A stretch of 64,000 nucleotides of DNA from Galbibacter marinus (lineage in GTDB: Bacteria; Bacteroidota; Bacteroidia; Flavobacteriales; Flavobacteriaceae): contig NZ_AMSG01000006.1 in NCBI RefSeq assembly GCF_000300875.1, forward strand, positions 62,001-126,000, read 5' to 3'. Below the pieces are notes generated by a model that was not told the DNA's origin, did not search any database, and saw only the letters and a list, made by a program, of their open reading frames with translations. This document shows, piece after piece, positions 1 to 10,227 of the stretch. A program made the translations under genes and the position numbers. Each line of letters opens with the position of its first letter. The first letter of the stretch is position 1.

Positions 1-1110
1 AATCAATAAATCATCAATGATAATATACTTAGAATGAATATTGGCATTAATATAATAAGCCGTTGATGGGTTGTCTTTTATATGCTTGTAAAAGTTACTA
101 TAACTTTTTTTGTTAACTAGGGTTCTAAATTTATGATCCACTTCTTTATTACCGGTGGCTAGGGTCTGCGATAGATAGGTTATATTCACTCCTTTGAGAG
201 ACATGTCTGAAATAGCACGTAAAATACCGGGTTTGGTATTGGATTGTAGGTTTATTTTTGAATGGAAGGGATTATAAAATTTATAATCAAAAGCAGATAA
301 ATGCTGACCGCAAATTATAATTTCTTTTTTTGCTGTTTTAATATGCGTTATTAGCTTTTCTTCCATTTTATTTGCTGAGTCAAAATAAAATGGTGCGCTA
401 TAAAAATTCTTTGAGTTATTTGCAGTGGTCAAAGGCTTAAGTTCGCGCCTAAGGATATTGAAGTTTTTATTAAAGCTTTTGATATGGATGCTATTTGCGA
501 TGATATCATTGAAAAATTGCCTGGTATTATCTTCATAACCCAGCTCATCTTCTATAATGAGTAAAGACTCATATTTAACTTTATCTCTGACAGCTAAGTT
601 AGAGGAGCTCAATAAACTGATATACCCGTCCTTCTTTTTTATATATCCATTTTTAATATGAAGGGAGTATGGGAAATCTCCCTTTGAAAATTGCTTTATA
701 TACCTACTTCTAACATAGATGTGATTAAAGAAATATATGTTGTAATTGGCATAGTTATTAAAATAGTAGTCTTTGAAGATTTCTTCAGCTAAGCTGTACT
801 TGGTATATTGAGATTGGCCGATAACATTTGTGTCTATATCTGTTAGTTTCTGAGCGGATTTGTTATCATACCCCTCTAAAGGGATGGTAATAACATTGAC
901 TTTAATGCCTTTTTGAGCGATCCGTTTTAGATAATTGTGTAATATCTTATTATTAAATAAATACCAACATAAATTTACTTCTTCAATGGCATCTATATTC
1001 CCTTCTATCGTGTCAATGATCGTTTTAAGTAACTTAGGAGAGCCACCTTGTAAGTAATGATTTGAATTTTGATAATCGTCTGGGTTTTCAAAAAAAGACT
1101 TAAATGGCAT
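1..1110 (-). CDS. Phospholipase D-like domain protein (3' end beyond window)
   Basis: Open minus-strand frame from an ATG at 1110 to the window edge (370 codons, no stop), so the C-terminus is missing. Near residues 150-165 is LHIKNGYIKKKDG followed by SSSNL, resembling the first half of a PLD active site. At the very edge is NANIHSKYIIIDD, a clear HxKxxxxD motif. Two such motifs are expected in one-chain PLD-superfamily phosphodiesterases or nucleases. No signal peptide is seen, so it is probably cytoplasmic. It lies downstream of, and in the same direction as, a PIN-like gene and an OLD nuclease gene, with a gap of about 170 bp. A nuclease or defence role is inferred from fold and neighbours only. 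Confidence 0.7.
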   Translation of the reverse strand, partial: MPFKSFFENPDDYQNSNHYLQGGSPKLLKTIIDTIEGNIDAIEEVNLCWYLFNNKILHNYLKRIAQKGIKVNVITIPLEGYDNKSAQKLTDIDTNVIGQSQYTKYSLAEEIFKDYYFNNYANYNIYFFNHIYVRSRYIKQFSKGDFPYSLHIKNGYIKKKDGYISLLSSSNLAVRDKVKYESLLIIEDELGYEDNTRQFFNDIIANSIHIKSFNKNFNILRRELKPLTTANNSKNFYSAPFYFDSANKMEEKLITHIKTAKKEIIICGQHLSAFDYKFYNPFHSKINLQSNTKPGILRAISDMSLKGVNITYLSQTLATGNKEVDHKFRTLVNKKSYSNFYKHIKDNPSTAYYINANIHSKYIIIDDLLI

Positions 1111-1278
1111 AGAATAATATAAATAGTTTAGCTAATCAAAGATAAAAATTATTCTGAGGTTGGATGTTGCAGTTTTATTAGTGAGGCTAATTTATGGATC
1201 TGTATGATTAAATCTGGCTAATTCTCTTGTGTCTCCAAAATTTCATAGGTGTATCTGTGGACAAAAGAGCTAAAGTTT

Positions 1279-2109
1279 TTATTCCGTTAAACTGTTCAAT
1301 TCTTTTTCTAATTCCGTTGTTCCATTTTTAATCTTACAGGTTTTAATCAATTTAGATTGGCTTTTAAAATATTCAAATAGAAGTTTGGATTTATGGTAAC
1401 ACTTATTGTCATTTGTTATAAATGCTTTACAAATTGAACCATAAGCCGAATGTTTTGCGTCATTCAGTAAGTTACTATACTCTCCTTTTTCATTCATTGA
1501 GTCTGGAAAAAAGCCAATCAAGTCTAAATTCATATATGCAGTTGTATAATAATCAATATATGTCAAAGGATGTGTTGAAGTATCTCCTCGAAGCGATAAT
1601 CCAAATTCAATGAATTCCTTCAAGGAACCACTTATACCTAACATTTTGATTAGTTCATCCAATTGAGATGCTGAAAAATTACAGATACTCTTTGGGTCTA
1701 ATTTAAAGTGTATTTTGATTATATCATCCCTTAATGAACCATATGTGTCTGTCATTTGTTTTATGGCAGTGTGCGATCCAGCCATTGGTATTGAATTGTC
1801 ATAAACATTTTGTTCATAGAATTCAAGGGCATTTCGATTTTCAACATCGACATAATCACGTCCAAAATATTTAACAATTACTAAATCCTTTGCTTTTTCA
1901 GAAAGATAGGTCAAGTCATTTATTCGTTTACTCGATAATCCGCCGGATGTCTTTGCTAGATCTCCAAGGTGTGCATCTGAATAAACTAAAGTGATTTTAT
2001 CAGATTCCCTTTTTAGAAAGTCATTCAGAATGATGTGAGGACTCAGTTTTGGTTCTTTAAGTATGGAAAACAAATTCCAATCTATATATGTAAGTTCCGC
2101 TGTTTTCAA
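1279..2109 (-). CDS. PIN-like domain hypothetical protein
   Basis: A 276-residue protein starting at ATG 2109 (MKTAELTYIDWNLFS). The early acidic YIDWN segment and the late NDAKHSAYGSICKAFITNDN segment (about residues 218-238) fit the pattern of PIN-fold ribonucleases, where acidic residues near the start and a late 'ITND' motif form the metal site. The match is by eye and distant. It lies between the OLD gene upstream (275 bp gap) and the PLD-like gene downstream, all on the minus strand. No signal peptide or membrane segment is visible. RNase activity is inferred; an unrelated fold is possible. Confidence 0.6.
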   Translation of the reverse strand: MKTAELTYIDWNLFSILKEPKLSPHIILNDFLKRESDKITLVYSDAHLGDLAKTSGGLSSKRINDLTYLSEKAKDLVIVKYFGRDYVDVENRNALEFYEQNVYDNSIPMAGSHTAIKQMTDTYGSLRDDIIKIHFKLDPKSICNFSASQLDELIKMLGISGSLKEFIEFGLSLRGDTSTHPLTYIDYYTTAYMNLDLIGFFPDSMNEKGEYSNLLNDAKHSAYGSICKAFITNDNKCYHKSKLLFEYFKSQSKLIKTCKIKNGTTELEKELNSLTE

Positions 2110-2186
2110 TGTTTGGTCAAATTGTGGTGTTGAATTGAGCCTGCTACTCGAATTAATATATTTAATTGCTAAGTTATTAAATTTCG

Positions 2187-2339
2187 GATAACAGTAATCC
2201 CACTAATACCAGCTCCGGTAATTATACGAACGGTATAAAATCGATTTATGGTAATTATGTCGCCAAACCTAACGTTTTCGTATCCAGTGTCTTGTCCAGA
2301 GATACTCCACCTCAAAGTTTACCAATCATTCCAGAGTAA
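2187..2339 (+). pseudogene. Gene remnant, 3' end only
   Basis: A plus-strand frame with no start codon, opened just after an in-frame TAA at 2178, runs about 50 codons to TAA at 2337. The translation is protein-like, Ser/Asn/Thr-rich, including NPTNTSSGNYTNGIK and SRDTPPQSLPIIPE. It is opposite in direction to both neighbours. It looks like the tail of a gene whose body was lost by insertion or deletion at the edge of the OLD/PIN cluster. The family is not recognised, and a chance open frame is possible. Confidence 0.25.
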
Positions 2340-2384
2340 AGTGGTTCTTCGTCAAACTTGGGGATTACCGGTAAGCTGACCTTT

Positions 2385-4307
2385 CTATCCGATAAATTCT
2401 TTTATTTTATCTAGCCAGACTTTAATTTCAGCATAACCGCCTCGCTCATTTAATCTATCAATTGTCATTTTATTGACACCATCTGTGTTTAATTTACGTT
2501 TTGCTTTCGATATTTTTTTCTTTTGTTTTTCTTCGTTTTTTACAGGGTCTGGATTTATAGAGTTCCAATCGGTATCACTTTCTGCACTATGAACTGCCAT
2601 TGCAACTTTTTCAGGAACATCATCTGCATCAGTTATTTCTGATAAATTGATTGTAATATTAAAATCAAGATAACATTCATTAATTGCATCATGGTGTAAA
2701 TAGTTTTCCAATTCTGATTTTGCTGTATTATAACCAATTTTTTTATCGTTCCCTTCTGCATTTAAATCTGCAACGCTTTGAATATATGCCGGATTATCTG
2801 AATCATAAATGTGAACTTGCGCTTGTAAAAGGCCATCTAAATATTTCTTCTCTATATAGTATTTCAATTGAGATCCACCTGTTGGAATGAATGCAACAGC
2901 CTCATTATTTTCTAAATTCAGAATCGAATTATCATAGGCATTCAAAAGTTTACTCATGCCAATTAAGCCATTTATATCATTTTCTCCCTCAACAAAAACC
3001 AATACTTTAACCTTGTTTTTCGGGTCTGGTAATGCACCTAAAGTTTTAATAATTTTGTCAATTATTTCAGTATTGTCTGTTCCATCCGTATTTAAACCAC
3101 TTTCAACATTTATATTGCCATTATTAGAATATACATATCTTAACGATTTTTTAGGAATTTCTTTAGCTAGATTGGAATTATGCGTTGTAAAAAACACTTG
3201 AGCATTTTCAGTTTCTGATAATTCTCCTAAAGCATTTACGATCATTAGTTGAAAATCAGGGTGCTGTGATGTTTCTGGCTCTTCTAGTGCATATATGATG
3301 TTTGGTGCGTTAGCAGTTCTCCTATTTTCAACCTGGGCTCTAAAGAAACTTAGCAAGACTAAACGCCTCATTCCACTTCCTCTTTTATTGAGAGGAACGC
3401 CTCTGTCATCTTCTAAAGTTAATTTGAAGATTGAATTCCAGGTAGGTTCTTTAGGGAAATTAGAGCGTAAAGTTTCCGCTAAACTAGAATCTAATTCGTT
3501 TAATTTATTTATTGTGTCATCAGCGAGAGAAGTGGAAGCATTTTGTACAGCTTCTTTTAATTGTTCCAATAATGGTTTAATATGGTCTCTTTTTAAAACC
3601 TCTTTTATGATCTGCCTCATTGGATCTTGTATATCCGAATCTTGGTCTGTTAATGGTTTGTCAACGAAAAAAAGAGAATAAATCGGCAAATATTTTTTTA
3701 GACCTGCCCATATTTTCTTTCTATTATCCTCGTTGTCTAATTTCCCATCTATTTTTATTTCAGTAGTTTGTGTTATTATCTTTCCGTCTGTAAAAAAGTG
3801 GTTTCTTATTGCATTTCTTAATTCTTTACTTCTTCTTCTATTAACTCCTTCTGGGTTAATATCCAATTCCTCAAATTGAAGTTTTAAAGTTGTTCGCTTT
3901 TTTGAAAGTAAGTCTGTTAGGTTCTCATTATCAGGATATTCGCAAATTATAACAGATTCTTCTGATATACTACCAGCTGCTGAAACTGGAAACTTCTTTT
4001 TAATCTCAAGTTTTTTACTAACATTTAAAAGAAATTCATCTTTTAAACTTGTTTCTATCGTGTCGTCAAGAATTAAGGTGTCAGGTAAATCATCAAAAAC
4101 ACATGTTATTTCTATTTGGGAATTGTCATTCGAAATACATAAATCGTGCTTATCAGGTTTTCCGTTAAAAAAGATTTCTAACGCTTCCAATATAGTGGAT
4201 TTACCAACGTCATTTTTTCCTATTATAACATTGAGATCCGAAACGTCAATTTCTGTTTCTAGAGAATAACTTCTAAAGTTTTTTAATTTAAGCTTATTTA
4301 GTTTCAT
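2385..4307 (-). CDS. OLD-family ATP-dependent endonuclease (ATPase + TOPRIM)
   Basis: A 640-residue protein. The N-terminal ABC/SMC-type ATPase has Walker A GKNDVGKST (residues 30-38), a signature-like KRGSGMRR, Walker B ALEEPETSQHPD and an H-loop TTHNSNLA. The C-terminal TOPRIM nuclease domain has VFVEGENDI (about residue 440) and the acidic HIYDSDN. This is the architecture of overcoming-lysogenization-defect (OLD) nucleases, which include Gabija GajA and retron-associated effectors. No UvrD-like helicase (GajB) is adjacent, so this is not a standard Gabija pair; the neighbours are PIN-like and PLD-like genes. DNA cleavage and defence are inferred from the family. Confidence 0.9.
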   Translation of the reverse strand: MKLNKLKLKNFRSYSLETEIDVSDLNVIIGKNDVGKSTILEALEIFFNGKPDKHDLCISNDNSQIEITCVFDDLPDTLILDDTIETSLKDEFLLNVSKKLEIKKKFPVSAAGSISEESVIICEYPDNENLTDLLSKKRTTLKLQFEELDINPEGVNRRRSKELRNAIRNHFFTDGKIITQTTEIKIDGKLDNEDNRKKIWAGLKKYLPIYSLFFVDKPLTDQDSDIQDPMRQIIKEVLKRDHIKPLLEQLKEAVQNASTSLADDTINKLNELDSSLAETLRSNFPKEPTWNSIFKLTLEDDRGVPLNKRGSGMRRLVLLSFFRAQVENRRTANAPNIIYALEEPETSQHPDFQLMIVNALGELSETENAQVFFTTHNSNLAKEIPKKSLRYVYSNNGNINVESGLNTDGTDNTEIIDKIIKTLGALPDPKNKVKVLVFVEGENDINGLIGMSKLLNAYDNSILNLENNEAVAFIPTGGSQLKYYIEKKYLDGLLQAQVHIYDSDNPAYIQSVADLNAEGNDKKIGYNTAKSELENYLHHDAINECYLDFNITINLSEITDADDVPEKVAMAVHSAESDTDWNSINPDPVKNEEKQKKKISKAKRKLNTDGVNKMTIDRLNERGGYAEIKVWLDKIKEFIG

Positions 4308-5000
4308 AGGTAGTTTTGTTCAGTTTGTTTACAACAAATGTAAAACGATTTACAGAGCATTGAATGTGGAAAGCCGTAAACGAGTGTAAATAAAATGCTA
4401 AGCAGGAGAAGAGAGGTGTTAAATGTAATAGATAATAACACATTTTTGGCAAAAAACGAATAGTTACTAGATTGTGTAAGATGTTAATTTTAACAACCAG
4501 ACAGGAAGTGACAGCCTTTTCACTACCATTGGATAGAATAACAGGGGACTATCTAATAAATTATTTTGTTGTTTTACCAAAGCAATTTAAATATTATCCA
4601 TAAGCCCTTCCAAAGTAACTTTTGAGATCTATTACTTCATTATCGGTCAGTTGTGATTTTTTTAGGAGATCGTTTAGGACATTTGGGAGAGCATTGAAAA
4701 GATCTTTTATCACCCAATTGCCATTCTGAATTTCCTATAATCTCGTGATCTTTACTAGATTTATTTTTCAAATTGTCGTCGGGTTATGAAATAAAATTAT
4801 AAAACGTTAAAATATATTTAATTAATTCTGATATTTGAACGTGAATGTTTGGGTACAAACACGAACTTTATTTTAACTTTGGAATTAATAAAGGAAACGC
4901 AATAATGCCCAATCGGCTGAGTATGTGCATTATTATGAATATAAAAATTCATCAATGATAAATATTTTAAGATCAACTAATTTAAAAATGAATTTCAGTA
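4308..5000. other. Gene-poor interval with a remnant
   Basis: About 690 bp without a complete gene between the divergently oriented OLD gene and the next plus-strand gene. It is AT-rich. On the minus strand, 4594-4737 holds a start-less frame of 46 codons, preceded by an in-frame TAG, ending LTDNEVIDLKSYFGRAYG, which looks like a decayed C-terminus of unknown family. The rest should contain divergent promoters, but none matches the Bacteroidota consensus well enough to call. Confidence 0.4.
4594..4737 (-). pseudogene. C-terminal gene remnant
   Basis: Minus-strand frame of 46 codons ending in TAA (complement of 4594-4596), with an in-frame TAG directly upstream and no start codon. The translation (EIQNGNWVIKDLFNALPNVL and on to SYFGRAYG) has a plausible protein composition. 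It is best explained as the surviving tail of a deleted gene. The family is unknown, and chance is possible at this length. Confidence 0.25.
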
Positions 5001-5531
5001 ATGATTACGGTAGACGATAAATTATACATTACCAAGGAGGTTAACAATGTAATTCTAAGATTTGCTAAGGAAATAGTACTTCGCCGTTTGTTAAATTTGT
5101 ACACATATGGATCAGAAAATGAGAAAAGTGAATTAACCGAACTTCTCATCATTGTAAGTCATTACAATGGAGATTTGCCGCCACCAGAGCAACAACTTGA
5201 AATGATAGGTTTCCTGTCTGAATTTATAAGAAAATTAAGCATTGAAGAACGCACAGCACTAAATTTCTGGGTGTTGAACCAGCGTTATTTAAGATATCTA
5301 GAGGAAACTGAAATCACATCAAAGCATATGAAAATGGAACAATTTAATCAAGAATATGGTAGGGAATTAGCCTATAAATTATATAACCCAGTGGGTTCTG
5401 GTCTGGACGATGATCTCCAAGAAGAATTGACAACATTCCTTACTCATTTTTCGATTGAAATGGATTTTTCTTTGATAGATGAACACACTTTTGAGGATGT
5501 GAGTGATATTATTAAGTCATATTGTGAATAG
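5001..5531 (+). CDS. Hypothetical protein, 176 aa
   Basis: A 176-residue acidic, helix-rich soluble protein starting MITVDDKLYITKEVNNVILR and ending EHTFEDVSDIIKSYCE. No signal peptide, membrane segment or motif is recognised. An upstream ATG at 4988 is out of frame, so the ATG at 5001 is taken. It has its own long upstream region (about 690 bp) and convergent orientation with the next gene, suggesting a single-gene unit. The family is not recognised and no function is proposed. Confidence 0.6.
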   Translation: MITVDDKLYITKEVNNVILRFAKEIVLRRLLNLYTYGSENEKSELTELLIIVSHYNGDLPPPEQQLEMIGFLSEFIRKLSIEERTALNFWVLNQRYLRYLEETEITSKHMKMEQFNQEYGRELAYKLYNPVGSGLDDDLQEELTTFLTHFSIEMDFSLIDEHTFEDVSDIIKSYCE

Positions 5532-5625
5532 GCAATGCATTATTTAAGTCATATTGAACATTCGCAGAAACCGACATAATCATCTTTTGGGTCTATGTTG
5601 ATTACTGTGGGTGTATTTATAAAAT

Positions 5626-6036
5626 TTATTTCGGTTTAATTCCATTTTGAACTTTACCACTGGACTCCTTTCTATTCATAAAAATAGCTATGTCATTCAA
5701 TGGGAGGTTTTCCCATGCTTTTCCCGTAAACTTAAATTGATATTCTATGCTGGTGTAACCTATTGGATTAAGGAAGTGAATGTATAAAATATCATCCTTA
5801 ATAATGGAAATAGGCTTGTCAAAAATACTGTTGGAGTTTAATAACTTTAACAATAGTTCTATGTTTATTTCCTTTGTTTTATTATTTGTGCAATGCCTAG
5901 GGATTACCATGCCGATGACATCTGTAGTATACTCACCAGGTTCTTTTAATCGATATAACACCCAATAATCCTCAAGCTCCTCAATACTTTTATCAGTGCA
6001 GGTGCAAAACTTTATTTGATCTGAAATTTCACACAT
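5626..6036 (-). CDS. Hypothetical protein, 136 aa
   Basis: A 136-residue protein (MCEISDQIKFCTCTDKSIEE...) with a Cys-containing N-terminus (CEIS...CTCTD), a mixed alpha/beta look and a basic tail. No export signal or membrane segment. It is convergent with the 176-aa gene upstream and separated from the SNF2 gene by about 260 bp. Not recognised. The conserved-looking segments (DYWVLYRLKEPGEYTTD, DDILYIHFLNPIGYTSIEY) suggest a real folded protein rather than a chance frame. Confidence 0.55.
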   Translation of the reverse strand: MCEISDQIKFCTCTDKSIEELEDYWVLYRLKEPGEYTTDVIGMVIPRHCTNNKTKEINIELLLKLLNSNSIFDKPISIIKDDILYIHFLNPIGYTSIEYQFKFTGKAWENLPLNDIAIFMNRKESSGKVQNGIKPK

Positions 6037-6295
6037 AATGTGTAGAAGGTTTTAGTTTCAGTTAAGATAGCATATCGAAAACCAAGAAACAAATGTTTTC
6101 AACAACTACAGTAGGTGTTCAATAAAATGAGCTATATAGCAGCCTATGTCTGTTACTACTTCATCCAATACTTAAATTATTTACATACTGTTAGAATATT
6201 ATAATCCCTGCTCAATCATATAATTAAAGATTTAAACATCAATTAAAAGATAACCTGTACTCCGTTTATCTCACCCTTTTTTAAATTTGGATAAA

Positions 6296-9099
6296 CTATT
6301 CAAACAAAAAGGCAATATCATCTGCGGTTAGGCTTTTTAGGAAGTTACTGTCATCCGAAACAACCTCATCCGAAAGAATCTGTTTTTTCTCTTGTAAGGC
6401 CATAATCTTTTCTTCAATAGTATCCTTACAGATCATATTGTAGGCAAAAACTTTTTGATCCTGGCCGATACGGTGGGTTCGATCAATGGCTTGTTGCTGT
6501 ACGGCTTTGTTCCACCAGGGTTCCATCAGGAAAACATAATTGGCATTGGTAAGGTTGATTCCGGAATTTCCCGCCATAAGACTTAATAAAAACACCTGTA
6601 TATCCGAATCTTCTTCTTGAAATTCAGAAACCAATCGGATACGCTCCTTTGCAGCTGTTTTTCCCCTAAACTGGCGATATGTAATATCGTTTTCTTCAAA
6701 GGCTTCGCATAGCAGATCCATAGTCCCTAAAAATTGAGAGAATACAATGACTTTGTTCTCGGCTAGATCCGTGGTTAGGGTTTCGATCAGACTATCGATT
6801 TTTATGGAAGGCCTGTTGTTGAAATCCGTCTCTTCTTTTAAAAGCCGAGGTGAACTGCAAACCTGTCTGAGCTTGGTGATTCCTTGTAGTACTCCTAATT
6901 TGGCCTTGTTCAATCCTTTATCGTTGATTTCAACCATAATGTTACTCTTTACCTTGTTTTTGACCTCTTCGTAAGCCAAACGTTGGTGTTCTCCCATTTC
7001 GCACCAGAGCACAGATTCTGTTTTAGGCGGTAGGTCCGGACCAGCGGTTTGTTTGGTTCGCCTTAAAATAAACGGACTGGTTAGTTTTTTAAGCGTATTC
7101 ACTTGTTCTTCTCCTTTTTTGAACGCAAGGGGTTTCTCGAACTGTTCCTTAAATTGCTTTAGGGAAGGAAAGAGCTGAGGAAGAAGAAAATGTAATTGTG
7201 GAAACAAATCTGTTACATTGTTCATAATCGGAGTACCGTTGAGGATAACTCTGCGTCTTCCTCTGAGCTTCAGGACGGCTTGAGTTTGTTTAGCCGTATA
7301 GTTTTTAATGTGATGGCTTTCATCCAATACAATGGCATCCCAAAGCATTTTTGACATCAGTTCATTATCGTTCCTAATTAAAGGGTAGGAGGTGATCAGT
7401 ACTTGATACTCACCTTCTAAAAAATGGTTAATATCACGTTGAGTTCCATGATAGATACAAAGATTGAAATTGGGCGCAAACTTTTCAAATTCATTTTTCC
7501 AATTGTAAATAAGCGAAGCAGGGCAGATGATCAAGAATTTAGATTTTGGATTGCTCTCTAACCAGTAGGACATTGATGTGATAGTCTGCAAAGTTTTCCC
7601 CAGTCCCATATCATCAGCCAGCAGTGTACCAGCATCGATTTCAGCCATCAAATTAATCCACTCATAACCCTTATGTTGGTAATTTCTTAAATCGGCCTGT
7701 ACCAAATCCGGTTTTTCATAAAGCTGCTCCTCTGATTGGTTCCAGCGATCCCATTTTTCCAGCCAATCTTTTGGCAATACCATATTAGCAGCAGTGTGGT
7801 TTCGGGCAGAATCAAAAATGAACAGCAGCCATTTTGGAAATTCGATCTCGTCTCCATCTACATTTGCATTTCTTACAAGTAGGGCATAGTTTTTCAACCA
7901 GTCTTTTGTGAGTATACCAAGGGAACTATCCTTTAATAAAACAAAGGAATCCCCTCGCTTTAGGGCTTTCTGTAAGGTTATTGTGTCTATTTTTTCGTCA
8001 CCGAAATGAGTTGTAAATTTGGCGGTGACCATATTGTCCAAGGTTTTTGTGATTTTTAGACGAGACACTACCTGGTGGCTCGAATACCTAAAATAGCCCA
8101 GCATATCCATACCGGTTATCGTAAAATTATCCTTGAGTTGCTCGTGGTAAAAGTTAAAAAACCAATTCTTTTTGGAAGCTTCTTCAAACTTTAAGAAAAA
8201 GCTGCCCTGTCCTTTAAATTTAGGATGGGCGTTTTCCATAAACTCCAATGTTTTACCTTCTTCTTCTTTATTACGGAGATAAGTAATCCGTTTGAGTCCA
8301 TCATAAACTGAAAATTGAGTTTTATGGTCTTCCACAATGGTACCGTCATACTCCCAACGGGGTAAAAACAACAACATATCGCCTCCCAATTCGGAAATCT
8401 GGATTATGGCTTTTGGGGTGGTTTCCCTAGTCTCTTCTTCAAAGACACCTTCGAGATCCAAGGGATACCTTTTCAGTTTGTCATGGTATTTTTCAAGGTA
8501 GGTTTGGTGACTGAATGCCCCGGCCTCAGCAATTTCCTCCATCAACTGCCAATCCAACTTTTTTAACAAGTAATAATTATCTTCTTTACAAATTAAGAAT
8601 CGGGACTGCTGAAAGTCCGTAGCCTTGTAGGTCTGATTACCGAGTTGAAAAAAAGTGACTATCGAAAGCTTTTTACCTGTTTTCTCGATCTTGAAATATA
8701 GCTCAGGAGTCTGGGAAGAATCAAAATGGCAGCGTTGGATCATATAGCGTTTTTCGCCGACTTTGATTTTATGATGTAGATCTTGATCTGTAGAAAGTAT
8801 ATTGAAAACTTGGCGGAGGGATTTGAAGTAATATTCAGATAGATACTTCTCGATATAATCCTCTAAAGTTTTTTTTGGATTTAACTTTCGATAATGGAAT
8901 GCGTGCTTTTTCTCCTTTGATACCGTGCTTTGTCAATGAAAATCATTCGAGGATAAATAATAACTGAAAAATACCTTGGACACTGGTTAAAGTTCCTTGC
9001 TATTGACTTTTCTTTCGGATAATCCACCTGAGTCTGATATCCTCGGCGTAACGAGCGATCCAGACTGTAGAAAGGCATGTTACTGATATCCTCGTGCAT
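6296..9099 (-). pseudogene. SNF2-family DEAD/DEAH-box helicase, frameshifted near the N-terminus
   Basis: The intact part (6296-8743, 815 codons from an internal ATG) has Walker A ADDMGLGKTLQT, DEAH-like LDESHHIKN and helicase C motifs including GINLTNANYVF and QQAIDRTHRIGQ: a Swi2/Snf2 translocase. The same frame stays open upstream to about 8932 and encodes protein-like sequence (KKHAFHYRKLNPKKTLEDYI), ending at a TGA (8935). A second frame from ATG 9099 to about 8915 encodes PFYSLDRSLRRGYQTQ...FIDKARYQ and joins naturally if one A is added at caaagg near 8915-8919. The full gene would be about 930 codons. Either a real frameshift or a sequencing error; the 815-aa part could still be made from an internal start. 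Confidence 0.8.
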
Positions 9100-9250
9100 C
9101 TTGTTCTTTGAACAACACAATTAAAACATAGCCATTATAGAAGATGCGCTGAATTTTAAACCATTTACCTTTTTTGTACGATCAATCCTTATGCAAAAAA
9201 TTGTATTTTTGAGAGAGTAGATTGCCATACAGGTATAATAAACGTTTTGA

Positions 9251-9679
9251 ATGGGTAAATTAGATTTAAAAACTGATCCCAGGGTAGAAGCCATTTTTGC
9301 TAAGTATCCTGACTTTGTTCGGGGTAAATTGCAATTTTTGAGAGCATTGGTCATAGAAACGGCCAAGGAAACAGAAGGGGTGGACATGTTGGAAGAAACT
9401 TTGAAATGGGGCGAACCCAGTTTTGTTACCAAACGAGGCAGTACGCTCCGTATGGATTGGAAAGAAAAATCGCCGGATCAATTTGCAATGTATTTTCAAT
9501 GCACGAATCGACTCGTTGATACTTTCAGGTTAGTATTTGGCACTAAATTTCAATATGAAGGCAATCGTGCTATTATATTCGATCTAAACCAGAGAATTCC
9601 CGAATTGGAACTAAAGGAATGTATAAAAGCATCCTTGACTTATCACAATGTAAAAGAACTGGTTACATTAGGAATTTGA
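9251..9679 (+). CDS. DUF1801 domain-containing protein
   Basis: A 142-residue cytoplasmic protein matching the DUF1801/YdhG-like pattern: an N-terminal helical stretch (VEAIFAKYPDFVRGKLQFLR), then LEETLKWGEPSFVT, DQFAMYFQCT and a C-terminal helix. The ATG at 9251 is taken. A possible -7 element TATTTTTG at 9204-9211 lies about 40 bp upstream. It is divergent from the SNF2 gene. The biochemical role of the family is not established. Confidence 0.85.
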   Translation: MGKLDLKTDPRVEAIFAKYPDFVRGKLQFLRALVIETAKETEGVDMLEETLKWGEPSFVTKRGSTLRMDWKEKSPDQFAMYFQCTNRLVDTFRLVFGTKFQYEGNRAIIFDLNQRIPELELKECIKASLTYHNVKELVTLGI

Positions 9680-9729
9680 AAACCGAAGAAAAAACAATCA
9701 GTGGCTAACAGATGTATCCTTTAAAATAG

Positions 9730-10224
9730 GTGGACGAGAATTTAAACCAAATAAAAACAGAGATTTACGATAAATGCTCCTTTGAAATTTCACACTTCAA
9801 ACTAGAACCTGAAAGTAGGGAGTATGATGCTTGCCGGTTTGATTTAAATGGGCGCAAAATTATTTGCAGGAATGCTAAAATTACACCTAAAAGAGTGGGG
9901 CAATTCGTGACGTTTTGGAAACGAAATGAGAATGGACCAATTGAACCCTTTGAAGAAAACGACAAAATTGACTTTTATGTTGTGAATGTTAGAACTGAAA
10001 ATGGATTCGGACAATTTGTTTTTCCGAAATCTGTGTTGATTGGAAAAGGAATAATCTCCAGCTGCAAGAAAGAAGGAAAAAGAGCATTTCGAGTTTACCC
10101 GAGTTGGGACATCGTAAAAAACAAACAAGCCGAACTGACTCAAAATTGGCAACTCAGCTATTTTTATGAAATCGGTAAAATGACTGATTTTAAAAAAGTA
10201 AATGATTTATACAGCCGGAATTGA
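9730..10224 (+). CDS. MepB-like protein
   Basis: A 164-residue protein with a GTG start (9730; no in-frame ATG nearby). The sequence pattern (YDACRFDLNGRKIICRNAKITPKR, VGQFVTFWKRN, FGQFVFPKSVLIGKGIISS, GKRAFRVYPSWD) is that of the MepB family, first named from the Staphylococcus mepRAB locus, where its role is unclear. No MATE pump (mepA) is next to it here. It follows the DUF1801 gene by 50 bp and may be co-transcribed with it. Confidence 0.8.
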   Translation: MDENLNQIKTEIYDKCSFEISHFKLEPESREYDACRFDLNGRKIICRNAKITPKRVGQFVTFWKRNENGPIEPFEENDKIDFYVVNVRTENGFGQFVFPKSVLIGKGIISSCKKEGKRAFRVYPSWDIVKNKQAELTQNWQLSYFYEIGKMTDFKKVNDLYSRN

Positions 10225-10227
10225 TAA

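Noticed and set aside
2385-4307. Gabija system (GajA) for the OLD nuclease
   Set aside because: No UvrD-like GajB helicase is next to it; only the general OLD assignment is supported.
9121-9432. Minus-strand ORF overlapping the DUF1801 gene
   Set aside because: Antisense to a recognisable protein family and without motifs of its own.
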